64,000 bases of DNA from Sulfurovum sp. GTDB taxonomy: Bacteria; Campylobacterota; Campylobacteria; Campylobacterales; Sulfurovaceae. A model generated the notes under the pieces. It saw only the letters and a list, made by a program, of their open reading frames with translations, was not told the origin of the DNA and ran no database searches. Position numbers and translations under genes: made by a program. Shown one piece after another: positions 28,308 through 37,825 of this stretch. The stretch covers positions 62,001 to 126,000 of the forward strand of contig JAUZSE010000025.1 in NCBI GenBank assembly GCA_030949725.1. The letters run 5' to 3'. The first letter of the stretch is position 1, and each line of letters starts with the position of its first letter.

Positions 28308-29864
28308 TTACACCGTCTTAGAACTATCACTATGACGTGACTTCAATTTACCTTCCATACTCAAGTAGCTGTTTAAAGCACCGATGTAAGCTCTTGCAGA
28401 TGCCAACATCGTATCGATGTTTAATCCGTGTCCTATGATGGCAGGTTCTCCGTTAAATGAGACTTTGACTGTCACCGAAGCTAAGGCATCTTTCCCCTCA
28501 CTAACAGATTTTACTTTATAGTCGTCTAAGTGACCTTCATAGCCAGAGATACGGTCAATCGTTTTGAATATAGCATCAATAGTCCCTTCTCCAATACCTG
28601 CTTCTATGATTTCATTGTCATCTTTTCGTATTTTAACAGCAGCAGAGGGAACACCGTTTGAGCAGTCCATTATCTGTAAGGAGACCAACTCATAGATTTG
28701 TGTGGCTTTTGTCATTTCATTGGTAACTAAGGCTCTTATGTCATCATCATAGATCTCTTTTTTTCTGTCTGCTAAGATTTTGAAACGTTCAAATGCATCA
28801 TCCATTCCTTGTTTATATATTTTTAATCCTAACTTTTTCAACCTATCTTTAAATGCTGCACGTCCAGAGTGCTTACCCAAAACTAAAGTATCATCCAAAT
28901 CCAAACCTATGTCCGCAGGAGAGATAATCTCATAGGTAGATTTATTTTTCAACATACCATCTTGGTGAATCCCAGATTCATGGGCAAAAGCATTTTTACC
29001 CACAATGGCTTTGTTGGGTTGGGGTTCTATGCCTGTGATATTGGCTATCAAACGTGAAGATGGATAGATTTCTTTGGTGTTGATGTTAGTACTATAGTCT
29101 GCAAAAACATCTGAACGTGTTTTTAATGTCATCACTATCTCTTCCAAAGCAGCATTCCCAGCTCTTTCACCTAAACCATTGATAGTACATTCTACTTGTC
29201 TAGCACCATTGATAATCGCTTCTAGGGAGTTAGCAACACCTAAGCCTAAGTCATTGTGATTATGTACAGAAATGATGGCACGCCCCTCAACGTAGTTACT
29301 CATCTCTTTAACCATCGCACCAATTTCAAAAGGAAGTCTAAAACCTACGGTGTCTGGTAAGTTAATGGTTGTGGCACCTGCTTCTATGACTGCGTCAGAT
29401 ATTTCTTTCATAAAGCCCATATCTGAACGTCCTGCATCTTCACATGAAAACTCTACATCGTCAACAAAAGTGCGTGCATATTCTACGGCACGTACAGCTC
29501 TTTTGATGACTTCATCGGGTGTCATTTTTAACTTGTATTCCATATGTATACTAGAAGTTGCGATGAAGGTATGTATACGTTTCATCTTAGCTTTGGCGAT
29601 GGCAAGTCCAGCTGCTTTGACATCTGAATCTATAGCCCGTGCCAAAGAACATACGGTTGAGTTACTGACTCTTTGTGATATCTTATCTATAGCATCAAAA
29701 TCACCAGGACTGGCTGCCGCAAATCCTGCTTCGATGATGTCTACACCCAAACGTTCCAACTGTGCAGCGATTTGAATCTTCTCTTCAGTGTTCATCGAAG
29801 CCCCAGGGCTCTGTTCTCCGTCTCTTAATGTGGTGTCAAATATGATGATAGTTTCTTTGTTCAT
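28308..29864 (-). CDS. leuA: 2-isopropylmalate synthase
   Basis: First committed enzyme of leucine synthesis, joining acetyl-CoA to 2-oxoisovalerate. The 518-residue product starts [21 protein letters not shown] (HMGL-like TIM barrel with the DTTLRDGEQ active-site motif), then [30 protein letters not shown], and a C-terminal leucine-binding regulatory domain (LeuA_dimer). I start it at the ATG with AAGG upstream; an in-frame upstream extension lacks conservation. A leucine-rich leader ORF and a hairpin with a T-run lie between ftsH and leuA, so expression is probably tuned by attenuation in addition to allosteric feedback. Confidence 0.97.
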   Translation of the reverse strand: MNKETIIIFDTTLRDGEQSPGASMNTEEKIQIAAQLERLGVDIIEAGFAAASPGDFDAIDKISQRVSNSTVCSLARAIDSDVKAAGLAIAKAKMKRIHTFIATSSIHMEYKLKMTPDEVIKRAVRAVEYARTFVDDVEFSCEDAGRSDMGFMKEISDAVIEAGATTINLPDTVGFRLPFEIGAMVKEMSNYVEGRAIISVHNHNDLGLGVANSLEAIINGARQVECTINGLGERAGNAALEEIVMTLKTRSDVFADYSTNINTKEIYPSSRLIANITGIEPQPNKAIVGKNAFAHESGIHQDGMLKNKSTYEIISPADIGLDLDDTLVLGKHSGRAAFKDRLKKLGLKIYKQGMDDAFERFKILADRKKEIYDDDIRALVTNEMTKATQIYELVSLQIMDCSNGVPSAAVKIRKDDNEIIEAGIGEGTIDAIFKTIDRISGYEGHLDDYKVKSVSEGKDALASVTVKVSFNGEPAIIGHGLNIDTMLASARAYIGALNSYLSMEGKLKSRHSDSSKTV

Positions 29865-29883
29865 TGTGTTTACCTTGTGGTGT

Positions 29884-29902
29884 AAAAAGCACATAACTGT
29901 GC
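29884..29902 (-). terminator. Putative leuA attenuator hairpin
   Basis: On the minus strand GCACA-GTTA-TGTGC is followed at once by TTTTT, 20 bases upstream of the leuA ATG and 71 bases after the leader-peptide stop. The stem is short, so as an attenuator it would be weak. Confidence 0.5.
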
Positions 29903-29973
29903 AAAAATTGTCTAATTTTACCAAAATAATGGTTAATTAGAAAGAAAATGTGTTTTAAATAGGGTGTGAAGTA

Positions 29974-30042
29974 TTAGAGTGAGAGTAGCAGGAGAGAACT
30001 TGCTTTGGTGAAAATTGTTTTTTTGTTTATGATATTTTTCAT
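29974..30042 (-). CDS. Leucine-rich leader peptide upstream of leuA
   Basis: A 22-codon ORF with an excellent ribosome site (AGCAGGAGAAC five bases before the ATG) in the ftsH-leuA gap. Its last eight codons read SSLLLLSL, five leucines using CTC, CTG, CTA and CTC codons, followed by TAA. The ribosome-site segment AGCAGGAG is complementary to the leucine-codon segment CTCCTGCT, so ribosome stalling at leucine codons would change RNA pairing. This is the design of leu/ilv attenuation leaders in enterobacteria. The ORF, codons and complementarity are seen directly; the attenuation mechanism is inferred. Confidence 0.72.
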   Translation of the reverse strand: MKNIINKKTIFTKASSLLLLSL

Positions 30043-30098
30043 AATGTTCTCCTGCTTATTTTTTAGAAGTATATCAAAAAGAGATAAGAAAGGCAAGT

Positions 30099-32120
30099 CT
30101 ATGACTTTTTGTTCTCATCTTCTTTTTCTTTGGCTTCTTCTGCTGCGAGTTCTGCATCAAAAGCTTCCCTTTGTGCTTTTGCCATAGCTTCTGATTTGGC
30201 TATTTTTTCTCCATGGGCTAGACGGCTTTCCATGTTGTTTTCTTTTTCAAAATCAGCGATGATAGAACGTACCTTTTTACCCTCGATAACTTCAACATCA
30301 AGAAGTACTGCTGCCATATTTTCTATGGCTTGGTGATATTCATTGAGTGTTTTCTTGACAAAGGTATAACGTTCGTTGAGTGTGGTACGGATGTAATTGT
30401 CCATGTCCTCTGCCATTTTCTCACTGTAGTCTGTACTCACTGCTCCTCCTCCTAAAAAAGAGTTAGAAGAACGTGAAAGCACCATAAGTCCTGCTACATC
30501 AGTCATACCATACACAGAGATCATATCTTTGAGTATAGCTGTTGCACGGTCAAGGTCATTCCCTGCACCTGTGCTAATTTCTTTAATGAAGATTTCTTCA
30601 GCAGCACGCCCACCAAGGAGTACATCTATCTCTGCTAGGAGTTCATGCTTTTGTTTTAAAAATCTGTCTTCATCATCTGGTAAATGAAGTGTGTAACCTA
30701 AGGCACCAAGTCCTCTAGGAATAATGGAGACTTTGGTTACACGGGTAGCACCTTTGCTAAGTTCCGCCATGAGTGCATGTCCACTTTCGTGATAGGCTAC
30801 GATACGTTTTTCTACTTCGGAGATTTTACGATTTTTCTTTTCTAGCCCTACAAATGAACGCTCTATGGCTTCGAGTAAATCTGATTGATCTATCTCTTTT
30901 TTATTGGCACGTCCTGCAAGCAATGCCCCCTCATTGATGATGTTGGCTAAGTCTGCACCTGCAAGTCCTGCGGTTTGTTTGGCAACTACGGATAGGTCTA
31001 CTTTACGGGAAAGTTTAACCCCTTTAGAGTGTACTTTTAAGATAGCCAATCGCCCATCAAAGTCTGGCTTGTCTACCAGTACCTGTCTGTCAAAACGTCC
31101 TGCACGAAGTAGGGCGGCATCGAGTATCTCTGGTCTGTTGGTCGCGGCCAGTACGATGACTGGTGTATCTGTACCAAATCCGTCCATTTCTGCTAAGAGT
31201 TGATTGAGTGTTTGCTCTCTCTCATCATTTCCACCCATTTGTCCACCAGATGCACGAGATTTACCGATGGCATCTATCTCATCTATGAAGATGATAGAAG
31301 GTGCTTCTTTTTTGGCTTGTGCAAAAAGGTCACGTACACGAGATGCACCAACCCCTACGAACATTTCTATGAAGCCTGAGCCAGATACTGAGAAGAATGG
31401 TACAGAAGCTTCTCCTGCAACAGCTTTAGCAAGCAGTGTCTTACCTGTACCTGGAGGACCTACTAAGAGCAAACCTTTTGGAATCTTTGCTCCTAGTTCC
31501 ATATAACGTTCTGGAAACTTTAGGAAATCAACAATTTCCTTGACTTCATCTTTGGCTTCTTCCACTCCTTGAACATCAGAAAACTTCGTTTCTGGTTTTT
31601 CAGAGTTTATGAGTTTATCAGCTTTCCCTGCACCTAAAATGCCACCACCCATGCCTTTAGACATCTTTTTAGCCAAGAAGATCCAAATACCAAAGAAGAT
31701 GAGTATAGGTAAGAGTGAACCTATAAGTTCAGTCAAAAATCCACCACCCATCACACCTTCATAAGTAATGTTCTTTTTTTCTAAAAGAGGGATAAGTTCT
31801 TTATCATAAGTAGGTACATTTTGTGCAACAAAACGCACTTTGCGACCATCATCGTTAGAGATAGCTTCTATCGTTGTAGGTGTAAGTTTGACAGAGGTGA
31901 TACTCCCTTTTGCTATCTCAGCCTTGATTTCAGAATATTTGACAGATTTTGTTTGTGTTGCATTACTGCCGTTATTCATCATATTGTCAAGACCTTCACC
32001 CTCACCGACAAATGATTTGAAGATTAGTATGATAATGATTGAAAAGAGTGCAAATGCCAATAATGGGTTCTTATTAAAGAAATTATTGTTATCATCATCC
32101 TGATTGTTATTGTTAGCCAT
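30099..32120 (-). CDS. ftsH: ATP-dependent membrane zinc protease FtsH
   Basis: 673 residues. Two N-terminal membrane segments (about residues 15-35 and 130-155) bracket a periplasmic domain. The AAA module has Walker A GPPGTGKT (about 220), Walker [12 protein letters not shown] and the second-region-of-homology arginines ([17 protein letters not shown]). The protease domain has the zinc motif HESGH near residue 440. It degrades membrane and regulatory proteins. Its start lies in an 8-base overlap with the frame-corrected end of prmA, so the two are one operon. Confidence 0.97.
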   Translation of the reverse strand: MANNNNQDDDNNNFFNKNPLLAFALFSIIIILIFKSFVGEGEGLDNMMNNGSNATQTKSVKYSEIKAEIAKGSITSVKLTPTTIEAISNDDGRKVRFVAQNVPTYDKELIPLLEKKNITYEGVMGGGFLTELIGSLLPILIFFGIWIFLAKKMSKGMGGGILGAGKADKLINSEKPETKFSDVQGVEEAKDEVKEIVDFLKFPERYMELGAKIPKGLLLVGPPGTGKTLLAKAVAGEASVPFFSVSGSGFIEMFVGVGASRVRDLFAQAKKEAPSIIFIDEIDAIGKSRASGGQMGGNDEREQTLNQLLAEMDGFGTDTPVIVLAATNRPEILDAALLRAGRFDRQVLVDKPDFDGRLAILKVHSKGVKLSRKVDLSVVAKQTAGLAGADLANIINEGALLAGRANKKEIDQSDLLEAIERSFVGLEKKNRKISEVEKRIVAYHESGHALMAELSKGATRVTKVSIIPRGLGALGYTLHLPDDEDRFLKQKHELLAEIDVLLGGRAAEEIFIKEISTGAGNDLDRATAILKDMISVYGMTDVAGLMVLSRSSNSFLGGGAVSTDYSEKMAEDMDNYIRTTLNERYTFVKKTLNEYHQAIENMAAVLLDVEVIEGKKVRSIIADFEKENNMESRLAHGEKIAKSEAMAKAQREAFDAELAAEEAKEKEDENKKS

Positions 32121-32941
32121 GTATTTCCTTTTTATATATGAGTGTTACCCACTCGTCTTTTTGTATGCGTTCTATGAGTGTCAAATCTTTATAAGATACA
32201 AGTACTACATTTTCTTTTTTTTTCTAATATACCTGAGAGAATCAAAATCCCTTGTGTTTTCGTAGCCATTTTTAAGTCTTTTGCTATAAATCGCAGTACA
32301 TCAGGTATAATATTGGCGATGACTATATCATAAGTCTCTTTTGTTTTGTCAATAGAGCCTTCCCACAGTGCATCATAGTGTGCATTATTGAGCGAAAAGT
32401 TTTCTTTAGTACTATCTACTGAAACAGGGTCTGTATCACACAGTGCTACTTTTGTACCCAGTTTTTTACAGGCCAGTCCCAAGATACCAGAACCACATCC
32501 TACATCTATAACAGAGTGTGTAGCTTTGACATACTTGCTAATCGCTTCTAAGCAGGCAAATGTAGTACCATGATGTCCTGAACCAAAAGCCAAAGTAGGG
32601 TCTATTTTGATATTGATAAGATTTTCTTTTTCCGTGTACCAACTAGGGAAAATATAAAACTTTCCTGCTTCTATAGGTTGTACTGAATCTTGGTATGTTT
32701 TGATCCAGTCTACATTTTCTTTTTCTTCTATGGCGTATGTCATCTTTATATCACCATTTAAAGTTTCGGCTAAGGATACAAGAGCATCTTTAATGAAAGT
32801 TAAATCAGATTCACCACGTACGATGATCTCTCCCTCTCCTAGTTCAAGTCCTTCTTCATATATATTTAAAATAAAGTCAGCGATAAGTTCAACAAAGGCT
32901 TCATCTAACTTAATCGTCAATTCAAAATACGTCTTAGTCAT
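32113..32941 (-). pseudogene. prmA: Ribosomal protein L11 methyltransferase, one extra A near the 3' end
   Basis: SAM-dependent methyltransferase of ribosomal protein L11. Motifs: [30 protein letters not shown] (SAM-binding loop) and [11 protein letters not shown] (catalytic NxxP-like region). As given, the frame ends after [12 protein letters not shown]. Reading the A9 run as A8 continues it with [22 protein letters not shown] to a stop overlapping the ftsH start, giving about 275 residues, the normal length. The start overlaps the hisA stop. Because PrmA is conserved and the corrected end fits the operon so well, I suspect a sequencing error rather than a dead gene. Confidence 0.88.
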
Positions 32942-33644
32942 TAGCAACCTTAAACGCTTCTTCAAGGTCAAGAGTACCTTCATAAAAGGCTTTACCTACA
33001 ATAGTCCCATCAATCTTAGCATCCATCAAAGCATGAATATCACGCATATCTTTGAGTCCACCACTAGCAATAGTCTCTAGCCCTGAAGCTTCTTGAATTT
33101 CTTTGGTAAATTCTACATTTACCCCTGTCATCATCCCATCACGCCCCACGTCAGTACAGATAATAGCGATGACCCCTGCATTGGCAAATTCACGGGCTAA
33201 ATCCGTAGCTTTCATATCAGAAACCTCTCCCCATCCCTCAACAGCCACCATCCCATCAATGGCATCAATACCCACAACGATAGGATATTTCTTCGCCATA
33301 TCTCGCACAAACTGAGGGTCTTTGACTGCGATAGAACCTAAAATCACTCTATCAATCCCCAAGTCCAAATACATTTTAATAGTCTCTTCATCACGAATCC
33401 CACCACCAAGCTCTAGCTTAATATTACAATTAGCTCGAATCTTTTTAATTTGCTCTAAGTTCTCAGGTTTTCCTGCAAAAGCACCGTTAAGGTCAACAAG
33501 GTGTACCCATTCACTTCCAAGTTCTTCAAATCGTTTAGCGACTTGCCATGGTTCATCAGAATATATTTTGGCAGACTCCATGAGTCCTTTAGATAGTCGT
33601 ACGGCTTTTCCGTCTTTTAGGTCAATTGCTGGTAGTATTGTCAT
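32934..33644 (-). CDS. hisA: Phosphoribosylformimino-5-aminoimidazole carboxamide ribotide isomerase
   Basis: Histidine synthesis step four, a TIM-barrel isomerase of 236 residues. Catalytic aspartate in [14 protein letters not shown] near the N-terminus, second aspartate region [14 protein letters not shown] near residue 168, phosphate-binding loops LGGGIRD and ASGGLKD. Its ATG overlaps the stop of the TOPRIM-like gene upstream, and its own stop overlaps the prmA start, so translation through the block is coupled. Confidence 0.96.
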   Translation of the reverse strand: MTILPAIDLKDGKAVRLSKGLMESAKIYSDEPWQVAKRFEELGSEWVHLVDLNGAFAGKPENLEQIKKIRANCNIKLELGGGIRDEETIKMYLDLGIDRVILGSIAVKDPQFVRDMAKKYPIVVGIDAIDGMVAVEGWGEVSDMKATDLAREFANAGVIAIICTDVGRDGMMTGVNVEFTKEIQEASGLETIASGGLKDMRDIHALMDAKIDGTIVGKAFYEGTLDLEEAFKVAND

Positions 33645-34210
33645 CTTTGTTCCTTGAATAGGTTTATTAGTTTGGTTTTTAGTGTATCAAATCTATCATC
33701 TTTAAAATCAAATTGAGGATAATGGTATAAATCTCTGTATAAATTTGCGATAGGTTTTTTATTGGGCTTTAATTTCTCTACATCTAAGCAAGTAATTAAA
33801 TTATCAAAATATTGATAACACTCTTTGCTATTAATCGTCTCTAGTAAAAAATAATCTAAGTTTTTATCAAAAATATGTACATCCGTTTGAATATCCCATT
33901 TTAAACTTCCCATTAAATTATCATAACATTTTTGAGATTCTTTCATTCCATTACAATTTTTATCATCTATTTTAAAGTCACAATCAAAGATAAAAAGAGC
34001 TTTTTCTATATCATCATTTTCTATTTTCATAGATATTTTTTTATATTTCGTATTCTGGCTATCTAAGAGTTTTCTCTTTCCACCCATCACCTCAATATAA
34101 TTATCAAAATTGATTGTGTTTGATACTTGAATATCTTGATTTTTTTTTAAATCATTAAGAAGTGCAATGAAGAAGTTCTTATCATCCTTTCCCTCTACAA
34201 TAATCACCAT
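33641..34210 (-). CDS. TOPRIM-like protein (DUF3226-type), partner of AAA ATPase
   Basis: 189 residues. The N-terminus reads [14 protein letters not shown], the VEG--D motif of TOPRIM-like and DUF3226/DUF4435 proteins, and [11 protein letters not shown] near residue 90 supplies the paired acidic residues expected for metal binding. This suggests a nuclease-type effector working with the ATPase encoded just upstream, with which it overlaps by seven bases. Its stop overlaps the hisA start (ATGA). The gene pair interrupts what is otherwise a hisH-hisA block. A defence role like OLD, PARIS or related two-gene systems is likely, but no activity is shown. Confidence 0.72.
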   Translation of the reverse strand: MVIIVEGKDDKNFFIALLNDLKKNQDIQVSNTINFDNYIEVMGGKRKLLDSQNTKYKKISMKIENDDIEKALFIFDCDFKIDDKNCNGMKESQKCYDNLMGSLKWDIQTDVHIFDKNLDYFLLETINSKECYQYFDNLITCLDVEKLKPNKKPIANLYRDLYHYPQFDFKDDRFDTLKTKLINLFKEQR

Positions 34211-35073
34211 CCTCGAACCTCGTGATTTTGTTCAACTTCATCAAGTAACCACTCATAAGGATAAACCATAGCTTTTATTTCACTCTCTTTATTCTTACCT
34301 AATTCAATAAATACTATCTCTTCATCTTCCAACTTCTTAGCCACTCTAGCATAAGACTCTATACACTCTTTAGAATGCGTTGTAGCGAAGACTTGGACAT
34401 TTTGTTGTTTTGAAATTTTTAGGATTATTTCCCATAGTTTGTCTAAGTTTGTATAATGGATACCGTTATCTATTTCATCAATTAAAATAATGCTATTTTG
34501 TGATGATAAAACCAATAGTATCAATGAAATAAATTTACCTAAGCCATCTCCAAACTCATTGATATTATAAAACTTTCCATTTTTTTGACAGTGTGCTTGT
34601 GACTTTATAATTCTAAATTTTTCAATACTATTATCAAACTCTTTTATAAAATTATCTAATTTATCTTCTAGTTCATTTTCAATAATTTTGCCATAATAAT
34701 AATCATAGTTTGTTTTAGTAGATTTATTACTACTTTTAAATATTATATTGATGTCTAAATTATCTAAATTAGTTTTTATTTCATAATCAGTATAAGTTTC
34801 TACTTTTTCTTTTATAAAATTTTCAATGAACTTTTTTCCTATTTCATTCCATAAATCCAATAAAATATCAGCCATATATCTTACTCTAATAATACGATGT
34901 AAATTTGTTCTTGAATTACTTAAATACACAGCCTCCATAAAAGCCGTTTTCCCAACATTATTTTTCCCACCAATAAGATTCACACGACCAAAACCCTCAG
35001 CTTTAAAGTCTTCAAAACATTTAAAATTTTTGATTTCTATATTTTTTATGAAATGTTCTTGTTTTTCTTGCAT
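34204..35073 (-). CDS. AAA ATPase (OLD/AbiL/RloA-like) between hisH and hisA
   Basis: About 289 residues from the ATG preceded by AAGGAG; an open extension upstream has no better start. Walker A is LIGGKNNVGKTAF near residue 30, preceded by IKNIEIKNFKCFEDF, the typical RecF/OLD-like beginning. Then come FGDGLGKFISLIL (signature-like), ILIDEIDNGIHY (Walker B) and VFATTHSKECIE (H-loop). This is the AAA_15/AAA_21 class found in overcoming-lysogenization-defect type and abortive infection systems. It overlaps the TOPRIM-like gene and lies behind hisH. Confidence 0.8.
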   Translation of the reverse strand: MQEKQEHFIKNIEIKNFKCFEDFKAEGFGRVNLIGGKNNVGKTAFMEAVYLSNSRTNLHRIIRVRYMADILLDLWNEIGKKFIENFIKEKVETYTDYEIKTNLDNLDINIIFKSSNKSTKTNYDYYYGKIIENELEDKLDNFIKEFDNSIEKFRIIKSQAHCQKNGKFYNINEFGDGLGKFISLILLVLSSQNSIILIDEIDNGIHYTNLDKLWEIILKISKQQNVQVFATTHSKECIESYARVAKKLEDEEIVFIELGKNKESEIKAMVYPYEWLLDEVEQNHEVRGW

Positions 35074-35093
35074 TTGAATCTCCTTGGGTTTGT

Positions 35094-35117
35094 GGTGCGT
35101 TGAAAACAGCACCCTAC
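35094..35117. repeat. Imperfect copy of the GGGTGCGTT palindromic repeat
   Basis: GGTGCGTTG and CAGCACCCTAC flank a short loop and overlap the hisH stop. The arms resemble the perfect palindrome behind serS. Its place exactly at the hisH/AAA junction may mark the insertion boundary. Confidence 0.4.
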
Positions 35118-35725
35118 AGGTTGATGAAATTTTGTATGATTTTTAAACCATTCTCATGGCTTTTTTCAGGGTGGGGTTGTATGCCGTAAATGTTTCCATT
35201 TTGTACGGCTGAGACAAATTCATATCCGTAGTGTGTTTTGCCTATGGCATAGGTATCATCACAGACTGCGTGGAAGGAATGGACAAAATAGAGGTAAAAT
35301 TCTTTGTTTAGTCCAGCAAAAAGAGGGTTTTCTTTTTGTGTGAATAGTTCGTTCCATCCCATATGGGGTACTTTTAGGGGATGGTCAAACTTAGACTCAT
35401 CAAAGGCAAGAACTTTTCCAGGGATTAGTCCTAAGCCATCAGTAGAACCAAATTCTTCAGAACTATCAAAAAGTAACTGCATGCCTAAACATATACCAAG
35501 TAGTGGTTTTCCTGACGCAGCAAAAGCTATCACTGCTTTGTCCATGCCATTTTCTTTGAGGTGTACCATAGCATCACCATAGGCACCCACACCTGGTAAG
35601 ATGAGTTTATCGTACTGCTGTAGTTTGGAGGGGTCACTTTCAAGTGTTGCATCTGCTCCAACTTTCGCAAAAGCATTAATGACAGAAGCCAGATTTCCCA
35701 TGTTATAATCAACGATTCCTATCAC
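35114..35725 (-). CDS. hisH: Imidazole glycerol phosphate synthase, glutaminase subunit
   Basis: 203 residues, class I glutamine amidotransferase that feeds ammonia to HisF. Catalytic cysteine in PLLGICLGMQLLF near residue 80; histidine and glutamate in GIQPHPEKSHENG near the C-terminus. The N-terminus IGIVDYNMGNLASV is diagnostic. hisF is not in the window. It is divergent from waaC. Confidence 0.96.
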   Translation of the reverse strand: MIGIVDYNMGNLASVINAFAKVGADATLESDPSKLQQYDKLILPGVGAYGDAMVHLKENGMDKAVIAFAASGKPLLGICLGMQLLFDSSEEFGSTDGLGLIPGKVLAFDESKFDHPLKVPHMGWNELFTQKENPLFAGLNKEFYLYFVHSFHAVCDDTYAIGKTHYGYEFVSAVQNGNIYGIQPHPEKSHENGLKIIQNFINL

Positions 35726-35796
35726 TATTGTATTCCTTTTAAATTCTATAATTACCGTGATTATAGCAAATTAAATTGAAAGCCGTTCTTTTGTGT

Positions 35797-35802
35797 TAAA
35801 AT
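35797..35802 (+). promoter_or_regulatory. Candidate -10 box of waaC
   Basis: TAAAAT in TGTTAAAATGAT, about 25 bases before the waaC start, in the divergent gap with hisH. An AAAGGGATTTAG ribosome site follows. Confidence 0.4.
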
Positions 35803-35826
35803 GATAAAATAAAAAAAGGGATTTAG

Positions 35827-36825
35827 GTGAAAATAGCCATTGTAAAACTTTCTGCTTTAGGTGATATTGTCCATGCTATGGCAATTTTAAAATTGATTAA
35901 ACAGAGCATTCCTCAAAGTCGTATCGATTGGATTGTAGAAGAGAATTTTGTAAGTGTTTTAGAGCATAACCCTTATATAGATACGATCCTTCCTGTGAAT
36001 CTTAAGTCATTAAAAACCAATAAGTTTAATATCTTCTTAGAGATAAAAAGGCTGAGAAAATATGCTCAGAACAACTATGATGTTGTGATTGATATGCAAG
36101 GACTAATCAAATCTGCAATCGTCTCTAGGATATTAGGATCCAATGTAGGATTTGATAAAAATTCGATTCGTGAAAGAATGGCTGCTTTTTTATATAAAAA
36201 ATCTTTTTTTATTCCTTATTCTGAAAATGTCATTATGAGAAATTTGAATTTGGTCGCTTTGTCACTAGAGTTGAAGATAGAAGAGGGATTTTTAAAAGAT
36301 AAAGAAGCATTGCTCTTTTTTACAGAAGAGGATAGGAAAAATACAGCTTCATTTATAGATAAAGACTTAAAAACGATTATTCATATCCTTGGTTCAAGTT
36401 GGGAGAGTAAAATTTATCCTAAAGAAAAGTTTGTAGAAATCATTGATGGGTTAGAAGGAAATCATCTTTTGGTATGGGGGAATGAGAGTGAACATGCCTC
36501 TGCAAAATATGTAGCTGAACATACCAATGCCCGTATTATCCCCCGACTTACGCTTAATGGGTTAAAGGCATTGATTTCTTCAGCTGATCTTGTCATAGGT
36601 GCAGACAGTGGACCTACACATTTTGCATGGGCTATGAACCGTCCTAGTATTACCATTTTTGGACCCACACCGAGTGCACGTAATACCTTAGCCAGTACTA
36701 TACATAAAGTGATAGATTGTGGAAAAAATATTGATCCTATGATCTTAGATAAACAAGACTTTTGTATTCAACATATAGAGTCTCAAAAAATCGTTAGACT
36801 TGCGAAGGAATTACTTGATGCTTGA
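35827..36825 (+). CDS. waaC: Lipopolysaccharide heptosyltransferase I
   Basis: Adds the first heptose from ADP-heptose to Kdo2-lipid A. 332 residues of the GT9 family: MKIAIVKLSALGDIVHAMA at the N-terminus, WIVEENF, and the donor-binding region VIGADSGPTHFAWAMNRPSITIFGPT near residue 260. It starts with GTG after AAAGGGATTTAG. It opens a co-directional run of lipid A and core genes and overlaps the next gene by eight bases. Confidence 0.94.
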   Translation: MKIAIVKLSALGDIVHAMAILKLIKQSIPQSRIDWIVEENFVSVLEHNPYIDTILPVNLKSLKTNKFNIFLEIKRLRKYAQNNYDVVIDMQGLIKSAIVSRILGSNVGFDKNSIRERMAAFLYKKSFFIPYSENVIMRNLNLVALSLELKIEEGFLKDKEALLFFTEEDRKNTASFIDKDLKTIIHILGSSWESKIYPKEKFVEIIDGLEGNHLLVWGNESEHASAKYVAEHTNARIIPRLTLNGLKALISSADLVIGADSGPTHFAWAMNRPSITIFGPTPSARNTLASTIHKVIDCGKNIDPMILDKQDFCIQHIESQKIVRLAKELLDA

Positions 36826-37690
36826 TATTCTTTATTTGGGACTGTATAAACTGTTTGGATTTTTATTATGGATCCTACCTAGCAGATTCATCAGAAATTT
36901 TATGAAAGGTTTGGCTTGGTTTGCCTATACGGTTGCTAGTAAATATAGACATATTATAGGGCATAACCTTGACCTAGCATTTAAGCCTCATTTGGAGAAA
37001 CAAGTAAAAAAAGAAATAGGAATCCATGCTTTTATGAATCTTATAGATACTGTTTTTGGTATCATCAGACGAGATGGGATGCATAAAGATGAAGTGCTTC
37101 AAAATGTGAGTTTTGAAGGTGGAGAAATTATTGAAAAGTATCAAAGAGAAGAAAAAAAGTTCATTTTGGTAACGGGACATTATGGTAATTGGGAACTTCT
37201 CTCTCAATCCATCGCGATTAAATTTAATCTTACGCTTGTAGGGGTGGGAAGAAAACTTGATTCTGACTTGATGGATAAAGTTCTGAAAGAAAATAGGGAA
37301 CGGTTTAATGTGGAGATGGTTTATAAAAAAGGTGCTATAAAAGGATGCATTGAAGCTATCAATAAAGGTAAAACTATAGGTATTCTCACAGATCAAGCGA
37401 TAAGAAAAAACCAATCTGTAGATGTAGAATTTTTTGGAGTACAGGCTACACATACACCTCTAGCTTCCATCCTTTCTCGAAAGTTTGAGTTAGATTTACT
37501 TCCTGCATTTATTAGTACGAAGGATTATATAAATTATACAGTGAAAATTTATGATCCGATCAAAACGATTAAGACAAATAAACAGGAAGAAGACTTGGCT
37601 ATATTGACACAATCACAGTCAGACATTATGGAAAAAGTCATCAAGGAAGATCCAAAGCAGTGGTTTTGGATGCATAGAAGATGGAAGTAG
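36818..37690 (+). CDS. lpxL: Lipid A late acyltransferase (LpxL/HtrB-like)
   Basis: Transfers a secondary acyl chain to lipid A at the inner membrane. About 290 residues with an N-terminal membrane segment (LGLYKLFGFLLWILPSRF), the HxxxxE-type catalytic motif in VTGHYGNWELLSQS near residue 120, and later GILTDQAIRKNQSVDVEFFG. I start it at the ATG inside the end of waaC, not at an upstream alternative. Which acyl chain position it serves cannot be told. Confidence 0.9.
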   Translation: MLDILYLGLYKLFGFLLWILPSRFIRNFMKGLAWFAYTVASKYRHIIGHNLDLAFKPHLEKQVKKEIGIHAFMNLIDTVFGIIRRDGMHKDEVLQNVSFEGGEIIEKYQREEKKFILVTGHYGNWELLSQSIAIKFNLTLVGVGRKLDSDLMDKVLKENRERFNVEMVYKKGAIKGCIEAINKGKTIGILTDQAIRKNQSVDVEFFGVQATHTPLASILSRKFELDLLPAFISTKDYINYTVKIYDPIKTIKTNKQEEDLAILTQSQSDIMEKVIKEDPKQWFWMHRRWK

Positions 37691-37787
37691 ATTTATATTT
37701 AAGTTTTTTTATTCTAATCAGTAGCTAGAATTTTGGTATACAAGTTATTAACAATTATACTTAATGTGACTTCCTTATAGCTTTAGA

Positions 37788-37793
37788 TATAAT
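37788..37793 (+). promoter_or_regulatory. Candidate -10 box of the O-antigen ligase gene
   Basis: TATAAT in TTTAGATATAATTTAA, 33 bases before the ATG, within a 135-base gap after lpxL; AGGAT is the ribosome site. Confidence 0.5.
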
Positions 37794-37825
37794 TTAATAA
37801 AAGTGTATACTACCTAGGATAATAA

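Noticed and set aside
29350-29775. 141-codon plus-strand frame opposite leuA
   Set aside because: LeuA is unambiguous on the other strand and the opposing frame has no start signals or family features.
30005-30187. Plus-strand hydrophobic ORF of 60 codons in the ftsH-leuA gap
   Set aside because: It runs into ftsH on the opposite strand and has no ribosome site; the minus-strand leader ORF explains this region better.
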